DNA of 64,000 bases, from NCBI GenBank assembly GCA_964057225.1, contig OZ059894.1:5766001-5830000 (forward strand), read 5' to 3'. The position numbers and the translations under genes are program-made. The DNA is from Auanema rhodensis. Its lineage: Eukaryota; Nematoda; Chromadorea; Rhabditida; Rhabditidae. Below, one piece after another: positions 1-13,766 of the stretch (positions are counted from its first letter, which is position 1; the number at the start of each line of letters is the position of its first letter). The notes under the pieces are model-generated. The model saw nothing but the letters and a program-made list of their open reading frames with translations, was not told the origin of the DNA and did not search any database.

Positions 1-3000
1 GAAACATATACATATATCTTCTTTTAATTTTAACATAGTTCATGATACACAACTCAGATGAAATAATAGAAATATTTCAGAAAGTAAAAGTGTAATGAGA
101 AATGGAAGCAATGGCCGAAGCACAACTGGCTTGCCGTTGTTTATCCTATCTATAGTTTTGTTTCCAAGGAAATGTTTCATGTCCAGCAGACAAATCATCA
201 TAAATTATTTTAAAATATAATATTAAATATTTAGTCCAAAAAATTTGAGAAGAAACATTTTTTTCTACTGGATATTATGCGACCACATACTAAGCTCAAT
301 TTCTTTGATTAAGCATTTTAGGCTCTTATTTACTCCTGCAGTTAAAGTGAAACGTCGAGGGAGTGTTTAGATGATGATCAATCCTTCCTCAGCTTTCACG
401 CTACTTTTCTTAGAGCCTCGTCAATCAACAATGTTTTTGCGAATTTTGGTGATTTCACAGAGTTTAAAAAAAAATTGTGTTCGTTTTCACTGACATAGAA
501 GTCTAGATTGACTAGAGACCCCCATATATCTTAACTTATTCAGGCCAGTTAAAAAATTCTTCTTGTTGTGTGCTGCCGAATTTTAGGCTGTTGTTGCATA
601 TTCAAAAGGGCATGTAGACGATTCCTCTGAAATACCATCAACAACTAGTGGACAAAATCTAAAAAATTGAAGTTATTACTCAACATAAAATGAAAATTTG
701 TCATTTTACAAGAATGCAATTGAAAAAAGATAAATGAAGATAGTCATAGGTAGGACATGAGGAAAATGAAAAGAACAAAGAGAAAAAAACAATAACTAGT
801 AAGAGTAAGATTGAATGAGAAATAACCGATCGTTGGACATAAGTTTAATGACTCAATGTCCGGTGCTTCTGCTGTACCACGTTTTGATGTTTTATCTAAC
901 TGTGACTTCTTATTAATCTTTTTCTCTCATCATTGATAGCCAGGAGAGTGAAGCACAAGAGATATGATACAACACTGAACATACGCAAATTGGTGACATT
1001 GGTTCATAGTACTCTCTAGAAGAGAGTAACAGTTGAAACAAAGACGAAGAAAAAAGTATGAGAAAGCAAAAAAGAAAAAAAGTAGAAAAGAAATGGAAAC
1101 TATTTAAAAGCATGAGAAAAGAAAAGGAGAGAGTGAGTTAGTTAGAAAGAATAGAGACTAGAAAATGCAGAGGAATAAGTGAAATGAAAAGAAAAAGAAA
1201 AAAGAAAGTAGGCATAGGATGTAGAGGACAGAACAGGAGGCATGGTGATGGGAGAGAAAAAAAAGAAGAAACAAAACACTATATAGGTGACAATTGTTGG
1301 AAGAAGCTCACTCATCTAGTAGTTGCTCAGTGTATCCCTGTTGTTCACTATTGAATAGATGCATGAAACTCTTGTTCGTATAATATATTAAGGTTTCAAG
1401 ATATTATTTTCTTCAAAGATGATAGAAATCACATACAATTGTCTTTATCTTTTCCGTATGCTATTACTTTTCCATGTTGCTTCTGGCTACTTTAGTGATA
1501 TTTTAGTATATGTGAAGAGATAGAAGAACGTGCTCGGAATGAAGAGGAGTAACACGAAATGAAGATAAAAAGGTGGCTGTTCTAAGACAACTAAATAGTT
1601 ATGCAACGAGATCAAAAATAGTAATTGGATTATAAAATAAAACCTAATTATCTGATTAAAGCAAAACAACATTAATATATTATACAATAATCAATTACTC
1701 AAAAAAATAAATTGGGACTGTCATTCAAAAATTAATAATGCTTAGACAGCTGAATGAATTCAATTGAATAGCCAAATACGAAATAATGTGAATGAAAGAA
1801 AACTTTTCTTCTTGTCATTGTCGTCGTTGCTGTTGCCTTGTTGGTTTGGCAAATGGCTTATCGAGAATAGAAACAACAACATAAAATAAAATAGCCTAAG
1901 CCCTTTTTGAAGAAGAAAATGTTATTTTTAAGCTTTCGAAAAGCTGCCTCTGTATGTATTTATGCAAAAACAACAAGCCATTATAGAGTAGTTTGAGCTA
2001 GAGAATGATATACATCATTTTATGTTCATGTATGCAAGTATTTAATTTGTATTTTATAAATAAGTTTAATTATGCTTTGATAATAATTCGAAAAAATTAA
2101 AAGAATTTCAAACTAAGTTAAATTGTACTAAAAAACTTTTTTATATTTTAATAGAAAAAATAAAATAAAAAATAAAAATGAAAACTTTATAAAAGTATTG
2201 CAAGATAATAGAGCTGCAGGACGGAGAAGAAGTCATGAATGAGGACAGGCGGACAAGCTTCGGGTTGAAGGGCAAAAACTATAGTCGCCACATGACCATT
2301 GGAAATAGACCTCGGAGAAAGATAGAAAGAGATGAAACAAAAAAATGAAAAAAGACGACCAGTGCTCAACAGAAATGAATGAGGAGTGATATGGCTTTGG
2401 AGACAACTGAAGCTGAAGGTGGATGATCAGAGCCCAGGTTAAGCATATTCAAGTTTTAGTTATCACTATATACATTTATTTGTGTATCATATATGTATAT
2501 ATAAATAAATAAATGTATATTTTACATATATCCATATATAGAAAAAATAAGTATATCTAGGACAATTTGGCATACTGTAGTTTTTACACAAAGAGAAAAG
2601 ACATAGTGGACACAGCAAAAGAGAGAGAGGGAAGAAGGGGAAAGGGTGAAGTAGATAGAAGGGAATGAAAACGAAAAAAGGACGACGGGAAACAAAACGA
2701 ACTACTACAGAGAAAGTAAAGAGAGTGAAACAGGGAGCAGATCGAGGACCAGCTGAGGGCATTCTCCAAAAAGGTTCTTGAACATTGTCAGAAAACAGCA
2801 AGATAGATAGATGGATTGGTTATGGATATTTTTAATATGGAGTTTTTTAGAGAATATGTCAGATATATGAAACTTAATGTACAAAGAACACCAGAAAAAT
2901 ATCTGTAAATGGAAGATAAATGGAACGCAACTTATTGTGGTAGAACATCTTATTCGTTCGAGAAAAAAATTTGCTACAAATGAGCTCGTATACGATATTT

Positions 3001-6000
3001 TACATATGAAATCGTAGTTTCACAGAATTTCAAAGCTGTAAGAAGTATTTGGAAGGAAAATGAGAAAGAAACAGAACGAAACGATACAACGTGTAATATG
3101 GCCGAAAGAAATGAAAAAAGCTAACGAGAGGGTTAGTTTCGAATGAAAAACATGGTCCTTCTGACAGCAAAATGTCGATGACGACGTCGCCATCGACAAC
3201 GACGCAGCTCTGCGAAGCGGAAGCAGGAGAGAGTAGGAGGAGGGAAAACCCCGATGGCAGTGCTGCAGGCCCAGCTCTTTTCTCATTTTCTTTTTTTCTC
3301 TCTTTTGCCTTTCTTTTTAAAAACAAGTCTCTTCTCTCTTTATATATCGTTTCATTCCTCCCTCCGGCAGCAGCCCAACAGCAGACACGAGAGCATCAAC
3401 AACAACAACAACTGCATGTGCGTGTGTGTGTGTCTGTATGTGTTTGTATGCACCAAGCCATGGGACACAAACAGAATAAGCAGATATACCACCAGGGAAC
3501 CCCTACGTTCTTGACTCGATTTCTTCGATACTCTCCTTTTATCCTAGTCTCTCACGTACTCTCTTCTGAAAATTTCCTATTTTGTTTTTCTCGTCCCCTT
3601 GTCCGCTTCTTCTCATCTAGGTATATATATCGCATTATCTATTTTTTAGTTTCATTGAAATATATAGACTACTTTGCATATAAATTTAGATTTCATGCAC
3701 CAGTTCCGTACATATACTTCCTCGATTTCATAAAAATGAACTGTAGAAGCAGTGTCGTTGTTTACGACATTATAATTGTCTTGCCTAGTTAAAGCCATAC
3801 TTTTTACGTTGACATTTTTAATTGGATACTCATTTATTGGCTGTTTGAAGCTACTTTAACTTCTTCAGAAGTACAGGCTGTTCAGAAATCAAGGGATTAA
3901 ATGGTGGATCTAATTAGATAGTTTCTCAAGCTCAATTCTATTTGCTCTCGATCTAACTTCTTTGAAGCATGATTCGGCCCTCCAAAACAGGACATAACAA
4001 AGCACAAACTGCCCCCCGTGCTTTCTATCATCCTTCTTTTCTCTATTTCTCTAAGTCTCATATTTTTTCTATCTCTATCATTATATGTATGTGGCTAGTA
4101 TATGTTTCTTCGTTTTTCTCTTTTCCTAAACATTTCTGATAGAAAAAAAACGAGATCCAAAAACTTTGTCGGCAGAATATATTCGGATAGAAGGAAACTT
4201 AGTTTCGTTTGCATTGAAAATGTAGAGCAGAATCGAGAAAGTTGATAGAATGACTTTTATCAAACTCTGTAACATAGGTAAGGGTACGACTATTTTCGGT
4301 ACATCAGACAAAATAAAAATCTGATTGGTTTCGGAGTGAGAAATATATATTGGAATAAAACAAGTATATTAACAGAATAACAAGGAAATGAGGCAGGGTT
4401 TATATATTTTGAAAACTCTTCATTGTCAAAAAGTTTAAAAGATAATAGACGTATATCAAATGAGCAAAAAAAAAGTAAAAAGAAAAAAAAAGCAAACGGT
4501 ATCTACAACTTCTTCTTGTTTTTTTATTTTTCGTTGTTTTTTCTTATGCTTTCTCTATCCGAAGATAAATGCCCCATGGCTCATCAACAAAACAACTAAC
4601 CACAGAGTCTCTTTTCTCACGTCCCTCTCTCTCTCTCTCCCTCCCTTTTTTTCTTATTCTCTCATTTTTTGAGTCTCTTTCAACATCATTTTCTCTGACT
4701 TTTGTTACTCGGTTCACTCACTCTTTTCTCCATCAGAGCCATCCGGAGGGAGACTTTCCTCTGAATTTAAGATTCGTTTCGCCATGTGGAAGGCCAAAAC
4801 AGGGAGAAGAACGGCAATGATTCGAAAAGATATGTCAAAAACACAAGAATAGATAATAAGAATCTGGTTATGACATGCATTTTCTGCTTTTTTAAAAACT
4901 CTTGTTTCATATTTAGTACATTCTAAACGCAATGAAATGAGAATAAAAAGATGAGGAATATAGAGACACATCAAATGCACCAAAAATTGAAGAGGCTAAC
5001 GAGAAAATGAAAAACTTTTATTTTGAATGAAAAGTAACGGATGTGTGACAGTGAGCAAGCGAACAAACCATGAATATGTCCGAGTCCAATTACAGATTGG
5101 TCTTATGACATTAGAAAAAAGGGAATAAGTAGGGTGTGAATTATATTCTAAACACAAATGTAGACAAGGAGGGAAAATTGTGGGGGGGGGGGACAGAATA
5201 GATAAGGGAAAAATGAGAAAGAACGAAAGGGGAAACAGAAGGACGATATATGATTGAGAACAACGGAAAAAGAAATTGTTCCTATTTTTTGCATGTCCTG
5301 CAAAAATTCCTGTGCTCTTATAGTTGCTATCCACGTACATTACTTCGTGACAACTAATAAGCAGCATATTTTATTCTTAAATAATTGAAGTAAAATACTT
5401 TATTATAATAAGAAAAGTAGAAGCATACCGGGATGCCATGAAACTTAGGATTTGGAACTTGAGACTTGGTTGTTGCAAAACAAGCTTTGAGCTAGTCAAA
5501 GAAAGACAGTGGCTGATCTACTATTTTGCTTTGAATGCTTTCTAGAGAGTGAGCGAATAGAGGAAAAATAAGAGCAAGCTCATCATTTTCCAGAAGGCCC
5601 CTGTTTCTAGTATTCAGCAAAAAAAACGATGAGAGGAGCGGAACACACATACGTACATATTCACATGCACACGAAGACGACCAGACAGACCAGCAAAATA
5701 GGCAGAAAGAGAGCAGAACGAGAAAAAAGGACGTTGACGTCGTCCAATCGTCGCTGAGAAGCGGGTAGACAGACCAGCAGAAAGAACAGCATAGGCAAGA
5801 AAAAATGGGGAGCGAAATGGGAGTGGGACGAAGAGAGAACGCATGAAAGAAAGAGTGGAGAGAGAGGAAAAGGAGGAGAAGAGATATATAGAAAGAGAGA
5901 GTGGAAAAGGGGATAAGAGTTGGAGAGAAAACAAAATAGTTGGTTGTAGAGCATGAATAATAAAGAGAGCAGAGCACAAGAAAAAAGATAAAAAGAAGAA

Positions 6001-6061
6001 TGAAAGAGAAAGATATGTAGAAAGGGGAGAGAAAAAAGAAAATGAAAGGAAAGGAGTTTCA

Positions 6062-6343
6062 GTCACACGCGAAAAGCAGCCAGCTGCTAGAGCTGGCTCT
6101 GCTGGCAGTCGACAGAAAAACATCGTCGGACCAAGCCCTCGATATGGGCATCCCGAGGAGACAGCCATGCAGAAGGCGGAGAAGGCAGAGGGCCTGAGTC
6201 TGCCTGCCGACAACTGCCAGCCGGACGACGAACGATGGCGTCGTCGACAACGACGACAACGAATGAACGACGCGTTTAGGCCAAGCCACAAACAGATAGA
6301 CGACATAAGTAAAAAACGACGATGGGGACCAAGACAAAAATGA
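6062..6343 (+). other. GC-rich, CpG-rich island with open plus frame
   Basis: This patch stands out from AT-rich flanks by its high GC and many CpG steps, including runs of the type CGTCGTCGACAACGACG. The plus frame is open from about 5957 to a TGA at 6341-6343, with the first ATG at 6167. It would encode a very basic, Gln/Arg-rich peptide. The opposite strand is also open over much of the same stretch, so openness alone is weak evidence. It could be a regulatory island, an exon of an unrecognised gene, or a decayed coding fragment. No family is recognised. Confidence 0.25.
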
Positions 6344-9249
6344 AAAACTAGTATACGAATATGTCAAAAAGTATATCCATCAGTATTTTCTTTTTCGGAA
6401 CATTGAATCTGCAACAGTAGGATGAAAGATTTTACATCACTGTGAGACCATCACAAAAAAAGCAACAAAAAACATAAAAAAAGCAAAAAATGCTGACAAA
6501 GTTGCTTGTTGGGTCGTGTGCCCATGGGAGCTACGGCCATGGTAAACGAACCACTGTTTGCAATCAAATAGCGAAAACACAAAAATGGATGAACTAGTCA
6601 ACATGTATGGAAGAAATGAGTAAACTGAGCAACAGACCGTTGAGCCGAAAGGGTATGGAGCGGGGGATGGCATTACGGTCACATTTCGGTATAGACAAGA
6701 TGAAAACAAAATAGAGAAATTTAATGATATACAATATATGTATGTGTATAAGTGTGGACTACAATATGAACAAGTAAATGAGTATAATGAAGCAAGATAG
6801 CTAGAATGAGAGAGGTTCAGTATCGAACATCTTACAGCAGAAAATGGAGAATGCAATATCATGAAACAACGAAAAAGGTTTGAAACTTGATATTCGTATA
6901 CGGCGGAGGAGGATGGCCATTGGAAGAAGCATAACCCAACAAAGGCAGAAATAACGAAAACATAAAGAATAAAACATTTACGTATACAAGGTAGGAAAAA
7001 GTTAAATATTTTGTTGCATGAATTACAGAACAGAATATGCTACGTGTAGATAAAACATATAACATATTATGAACAGAGAAAAAGAAGCCAGAGAATTATA
7101 GAAAACCTAGATGATAGTTGAACTCTTTTCATTTTTGCTACCTTTTTCTATCTTTGTCTATCACATTTTCTTTTTCTTACTTGCTTTTTTTGTCAGCTGT
7201 TGAGGCACATATTTTGTTTTCCTACTATACGACCACTTGCCACAGAACCAAAAGCGGTCATGAGAGCGAAAGAAAGGATGAGACTCACGAAATTTAAAGC
7301 ATTAGGGCTGCTTTGATGAGAAAAAATATTTCTCAAAATTGAACTTTCAAATACAGGAAATATGAAAAGATGTGGAAGTTTTGTTTAAATCTCTAGACAC
7401 GAATATCGTTAAGCATTCAGTTATCAGATTTTGTATTTTGAATATGTAAATCTCTATCACCTGACAACAAGTGCCGCAGATTAAGCTTATACATCCTGAT
7501 TGCTTTGTTGTTATTTAGTATATATTTTCTCTTTTTTGATTACTATACAAGAAGTAGAGAATATTATAACAATTTATTAAACTAGCATTATATCATATTA
7601 TTTTTTCCCGAAAAAATATTAATAAGCTTTTCCCATTAGATTACATATTAAAAATAGTTTTCCTCACATTTTTCAGAAAAAAATAATAGCCAAAAACAAG
7701 AAAAATGGTCTATCAATTATATTAGAAATAAAATAACTATTTAGTTTTCAAAATTTTAAATTATACTTTTATTTGATTTTTATCTGTTAATTCTGTTAAA
7801 TATATTTATTAGCATACAACTATGGAAAATATTAAAATATCAATAAAAAAAATTTTGAGGAAGTTTTTTTTCATGTTTTTCATTTATTCTGGAGTTGTGT
7901 TTGAGATACTGGCCGAAAAATGAAAAATATTGTCAAAGTGCTTGCTAAATTTTCAGATGACTAATGGTCAATCGCAAGTAAAGCTTTCTAAAAAGCTTTA
8001 TCTCTTGGGAGAACTACATACAAAGTGTTCTCTCTCTCAACTTAGCATGTCCTCCTTTCTTACATGCTTCCTTTGCACCCTTCCTCTCTTTCTCGTCCTT
8101 TCTCCCTATTTGTCGTATGCTCTGTTCCTCTCACCCTTATCCTCTGTCTGTATCCAATTCCCCCTCTCCTTTTCTTCAAAAATTGATGTCTGAATGACCA
8201 AAAGTAGAAGTACATATGTACTTGCCTAAAAGAACTTTCTGTATGGATGAACGACAAATTTTAAACGACGTCACTTTCATTCAGCTGATTATATTGCATA
8301 GTAAAAAGCAAATTTCAGTCATATGTTGTTTGAAGTAAATAGATATAGTTTCGTATGACATATGAACATCTTCTATCAAAGCTGCTATTATTTTATCCTT
8401 CAAAAAACATATTAAGTGATTTGATGAAAATTTAAACGATTAACTCTACTACAATATCTTTATACCCATTTTATATCTTTTTCATATATTCTATACTTTT
8501 GGAATGCTTATTAAAATTATATAAAAATGACCATACTATGCATAATATTCAGGAGAACTCATGTACTTTGTTTGATTCAATTCTCAGAAAGGCTTATTGA
8601 CCTAAAGTGGAACAAAGCTTTCCCGAGTTTCTAGATTAGAATCTACTGAAAAAATATGCATGAATTTTTAATTTTCAGAACTAATAACGTGCTTATTTAG
8701 TAAATTAAATAAATGTTAAACACAAAAATATACATATAATCTCTTCACATCCACTCTTCACACATCTTGTGTTGCTACACGAACAAATTTATGTTTTAGT
8801 TTGAGTTTTTAAAAAGATTTTTGGTTTGATTCATGAAGTTCAACAAAAATTGTTCAAGTTTTGAATAAGTAGGATAATATGAAATGAACTCTGTACATAC
8901 AAATTTTTAATTTTAATTATTCTACCTTCTATGTAGTATAGTATTAAAATTCAACATTATTTCCAAGTTTAGTTACGTTATAAGAAATAACTGAAATCAA
9001 AAAAGAATAAATTGATAACGTATATTCAATTTTTCATAGAAATTCGTTATCAATAGCTTCAACAGAATATTAAAAATAGCAGGGGGCGTATGAACAGATG
9101 TTAACAATCCCATTGAATACATTTTTCTAGAATATATGAAAAAGGTACAAAAAAAATCAAATAGTATTGAAAAAATGTTTAAAAAATTTGTAAGACAAAA
9201 TAAAGAATAATTTCGATTTTTTTAAATTTTCGGGTTTTAGTTGTTGCAG

Positions 9250-9356
9250 GCTTTGTCTGTCGGTGCCCGTTTTATTCGACCCTTGTGTGAATTGCTGCCA
9301 ATCCAGCTGTGACAGCCCATACAATTGTGTTGGACGGCAACAGAACTTAGAATACA
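9250..9356 (+). other. Exon-like GC-richer island, Cys-rich in one frame
   Basis: A short island is bounded on the plus strand by a TTGTTGCAG acceptor-like site and a GTGAGA donor-like site. In one plus frame it reads as a cysteine-rich stretch with the pattern D-P-C-V-N-C-C then S-S-C-D-S-P-Y-N-C. The minus strand is open as well. No partner exon or family was found, so coding status is unproven. Confidence 0.15.
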
Positions 9357-11239
9357 GTGAGAATTTTTTTAAAAGAACATGATATTGTCGTATTGAGCGT
9401 ATCAATCCGAAAAGCTTACAAATTTAAAAATTTTCAAAAAAAATAAAGAATTTCGTCTTAAAAGAAGTCTAAACTGAACATCATCATAGAAATTGATTGA
9501 GATAAAATCTAACTTTATTATGTGGTCTAAAATCTTTGGTAAAAAGAATACTCGGACGTTCACTCTGGATCAGAGCCAATCGTTTGAAGAAAAAAAAGAG
9601 GCAGCTGTGGTATGTAAGAAAAATATCAAGTAGTATACGAAAAATAAAATCGAAAACAAAAAAAAAGTAAAATGTTTGAAAGAATAGCCAAATTACGCTA
9701 TCCTGTGAAAAAAATTATAAAGTGGACCTTGATAGCTAAGGCAATGCTCATTGAAAATCTCAGAGTGTGCTTTTGCTTTAGACAGAAATAGTTCAAACTT
9801 TTTCGAGAAATGATCGGAAAAAACAAAAAATATTTTGGGCATTAGATAGAGTTAAAAGTTCATGAAAATACAAATAGGAAACGTAATTTAAAGAGAGTTC
9901 ATGTAACAAGTGGGATCGCCTCAAATGATTGTAACACAATAAAAACTATGAAGTTACAAGGAAAATAAACTTGAATGAAATGAAAGCCTGAAAAGCTTTA
10001 TTTAAGAGAAAAAGGTGCACGAATGCCGAACATAGAATAGCCATTGGAAATGGACTGATGTGTTAGTATGTTCATGTGTCTGCGTCTCGAATAATACGGC
10101 AGTCTATACACACAAATGGGCATGAAAGCATATATAGATACATATATGTATATACATGCACAGAAAAAAAAAGAGAAAGAAAACGAAAAGATACGGATGA
10201 GAGTGGCAAACTAAGAATCAGAGAAACGAGAGTGGGCTGCTGTTCAGAGAAAGAGCCTCCAGCCGCCGTTGTCGTTTTGTCCCCCCCCCCCCCTCAGCAG
10301 AGAGTAAAAAAAAGAAAGAAAAAGCGAAAGAGATTATAAAACATAGAGGGAAAGAAAAAAGAACCAAATAGAACTTCTGGCTGTTGCTGTTACTGCTCGA
10401 CTGACTGATGCCTTTACTTCAGCTGCCTGAAGTCCGTATAAAGCAAAGCAAACATACCATGGTGCCTGAGTGATTATTTCTCATTTTGTGAAAATATTTT
10501 AGAAAAAAAAATAACATAAAAATTTTTTTCGTTCTTGGTTATAAAAGTAGTCATCGAAGCTTCATCTTGTAAATGAGAAAATTTTGCCTTTTCACATACT
10601 TCAAAACCTGAAATCAGATCTCAGGTAGACCTTTTACGTCTCTCATTGTATTCATTCGGCAATTTTTTCAGTTTTCTATTCAAGAAAATCATTGCAGAGC
10701 ATACGGTAAACTAAAGAAACGAAGTAAGCTCTATTGAAAACCAATTTTATATACAACGTTATTTTAAGAAAGTTTTAATGATGCTCCTATTAATACGAAA
10801 GTGAATATTAATAATAATAATACTCGGTAAAAGAAAAAGAACAAGTAATAGCGATGAATAAAAAATAATTAATTAACTGTTTATTTATATTTAATTCAAG
10901 AAATTAAAAAAAACCAAATGAAGTTTGTAATCAATATTGTATTAGAAACAGTGCTATTTGGCAATTGCTTATGAGTTCACGATAAGAATTCTATATTTTC
11001 CATACTTCAAATATTAAATATAAAATTGTTTTCAGAATACTGTAATATCCTAGTGCTTAAACATATGTTTATTAACATTTATTTTTCTTTTTGTTTCCAA
11101 CAGCCATGCTAAAGCAAGAAATGGAGAAAAAAAGTGAAAAAAATAATAAAAAATAATACTAATCAAACCTATAAAGTTTTAAAACGTTTTTCGTTTCAAT
11201 TTCTTGATATATTTTTTATAATATGGAATTTCAATCGAA

Positions 11240-11279
11240 TCAATTAACGGTAAAGAGGAAAGAACAGAAAGAGGGAGAA

Positions 11280-11315
<36 letters not shown>

Positions 11316-11340
11316 GGAGAAAAAAAAGACAGACAGAGAA
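11240..11340. repeat. (GA)n-rich purine tract
   Basis: A low-complexity GAGA/AGAGAG microsatellite-like run; the nearest of many purine tracts to the first gene. It creates long artefactual Ser/Leu/Phe-rich open frames on the minus strand. Confidence 0.8.
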
Positions 11341-11986
11341 TAATATGACGATAGAGAGTAGGATGAAGACAGAAAACAAAAAAATAATTGACAGTAGAGA
11401 GACGAAGAGATATTTTTATAGACCATGCAAAAGAAGGAATATACGGCAGGTTCAACGAGACTGTGGATATAGAAAAAGAGAATTTTTTTTGGTTCTTGTG
11501 TATACCATTGACGTTCCCGACTCATAATATTATATTTCAAAAAGTGAAACCTAGGCTAAACCTGATATCAGTGATTTTTCTTTCTGAAACCAGTAATCGA
11601 ACCGACTGAAACAGAAACAAAAACGATTTTTTACAATATTTCCGATGCTTAATTCAATTTATAAGCTCAAATATATATTATATTGTTATATATTAATTAA
11701 TCATTGTAATTAAGTTTAATTATAGTTTATTTCTTGCTACAATGAAACGAGAATAGTAAACAAATAACAGTACGATTGATCTAACGTATAAGTAGGGAAT
11801 GAAAAAAAAAAGAAAAAAAAAAACAAATTATTTGATAAGAATAACATTACAAGATTAAAATTGTGTCATACAATGTTTTAAACATTTCGTGAATAAAGAA
11901 ATGTAAGAATTAAATAAAAATTAATAAAAATTTTGAATTTTAAAAAATTCAACGTTATAAAACAAAATAAACTAAAAGGCTAAAAC

Positions 11987-12545
11987 TTAAAAATCAACAT
12001 CATTATCAGTCCTCACATGAATGTAGTACTTGAACAATTGATCTTCTTTACGTTCGGAACCTGGGAAATTCAAAGTTAAAGCTTATTGCTGAAAAGGATT
12101 TTTTTTGATGAATTAAATAATTTATTTGTCTAACTTACTATAATTCAATAAGGAAGAAATTTGCCAGGTTGTGAAAACAATCTGCGTGATTGCTATCAAA
12201 ATGTCTTCTGTTGTTAATGAAATGAACGAATCACAGAAATAGTAAAAGAATATGAGTAGTAATATACGAAGAATATTGAGAAATGCTTGAGGTATGCACG
12301 CAATCCACTGAAATGCATTGTCGTAACAGGATGAGAAAAACTTGGCCAAGTTTATCACATGATCTCATAGATATTGGGAAATTAAATAAAAATTTTTACA
12401 AAACTGCAGAATCATTTTAAGGGCTGGAATCTTTTTTTAGTAATACCTGTAATAACTGTAAACCATAGCTAGTACAAATCAAGCTCAGAAAATAATTTGA
12501 AAACACAAATATTGCTTCGAAGGCTGAGAGTAAAGTTTCAATCAT
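11987..12545 (-). CDS. Small multi-pass membrane protein, unknown family
   Basis: Three exons on the minus strand: 12447-12545, 12139-12307 and 11987-12060, 342 nt in total, giving 113 residues. The junctions keep frame: CAG before GTATTACT, ATTTCAG before TGG, TATA before GTAAGTT, TTTCCCAG before GTTCC. The start ATG lies directly behind an AATTATAG acceptor, which fits trans-splicing. The protein is hydrophobic, with likely membrane segments near residues 8-30, 34-57 and 65-85. It ends in a charged tail (SSERKEDQ then YYIHVRTDNDVDF). I do not recognise the family. The middle of intron 1 (139 nt) could hide a further exon, though the phase already matches without one. The frame consistency is direct; the membrane topology is inferred from hydropathy by eye. 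Confidence 0.55.
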
Positions 12546-13766
12546 CTATAATTAGATCAATCGCAATAGATCAGAGTTCAGAGAAGAAATAAAAAAAAAA
12601 GAAAATTTAAAATATGGTTTATATCATTAGTATTGTTGTCATATGATATTAGAAGTAAAGTATATTTCAGAAATCATCATCATCTCAAAATGATTGAGCA
12701 GAACGTATCATTATGTTTTTTTTTGTTTCAGAACAAGGGAAATCAAAAAAATAGTTGAAGAAAAAGTTGTGTTAATATATGATGATTGTAGGTAATGAGG
12801 AGATTGCTCAAGAGAGTTAGAGTAATGCGCTTATAACGAGGATAAATGACATGAGAAACAGATGAATGCTGCAAGACAGAACACCTTAATCGGACAAGAT
12901 TAAGCGAAGTATGGAGAAGGAAACCATAACAAGACAGAGAGGAGATTATAGAAATATAAAGAGAGAAGAAAATACAGAGAGGAAGAGATAAAGAGAGAAA
13001 GTATAAGACAAAGAATGGAGTGAGAGAATTCAGGAAACGATTGTTTTATATATGTGGACAGCAAGGCCAAAAGTGCAATACTAGTTGATCATGTTGGTCA
13101 TTTAAAAAGAAAAAGTTCTGATTGGTTTCTGGCACACGTATGAAATTATTTTAATTGTAATAAAAATGATAACTGCGGAACAATGATCAAACAAATTAGT
13201 GACCGTGATCACTTAGCCTGATGCACCTGATGTTCATGAATAATATGAACAGTTGTGGAAAAATAAAAGAAAAAAATGAAGAAGTAATAAGGTGCCTGAC
13301 TATCCTGCTACATGTCGTATGTAAATAAGCATTAAGGTAAAATCAAAGACTTTCACTTTCATTGAACTAAAAGGACAACGGGCTATCAGGTATGTTTAGA
13401 TGTTTTGCACAATATTATAATGAAATTATGCCGTAAAAACAAAATACATTATAGAACATCACCAGATATATAAATCGATTTGATTTTTATACAAACAAGT
13501 AGATAAAATGATATAATTTGTTACATTACTCATAACTTTTCAACTAGTTTTTTTATGAAAAGAAATACTGAACATATATTTAGGTGCATGCACTTACGGA
13601 ACAGGAAACAGTGCACGCTCTTATGAAAGGACAACGTTTTAATTTGTTTTTATAATGTAAACAAACACGTTCATGGAAATTTATTTATTTTTCGAATATT
13701 AACAAAATACTTAGTAGTATACTTAATGCAAGAAACTTTGTGCAGAAATAAAAAAATTAGAGATTT
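12546..13766. other. Intergenic spacer
   Basis: AT-rich, with a purine-rich plus-strand stretch around 12750-13030. The right part holds the 3' UTR of the peptide-precursor gene, including AATAAA-type signals on the minus strand near 13680-13692. Nothing else is supported. Confidence 0.6.

Larger units (their letters stand above)
1..11986. other. Intergenic region, no supported gene
   Basis: I see no spliced gene here. The sequence is AT-rich with long purine-rich runs on the plus strand (about 720-1280, 2160-2720, 5180-6060, 10140-10350, 11240-11340) and pyrimidine-rich runs (about 3280-3360, 3510-3620, 4490-4720, 8030-8180). Such runs lack stop codons and so produce long but low-complexity open frames on one strand. 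Homopolymers of G (about 5183-5192) and C (about 10280-10291) are present. GC-richer, CpG-containing islands occur around 3170-3270, 6060-6300 and 9250-9356. Confidence 0.6.

Noticed and set aside
508-530. TGACTAGAGACC resembling the miR-279/miR-44 family seed
   Set aside because: The only local fold is a short TCTAG/CTAGA stem with the seed in the loop. No 20-22 nt partner arm exists nearby.
5614-6306. Long minus-strand ORF (230 codons)
   Set aside because: Most of it is Ser/Leu/Phe low-complexity translated from a purine-rich plus-strand tract. Other frames are open as well, and there are no domain or splice signals.
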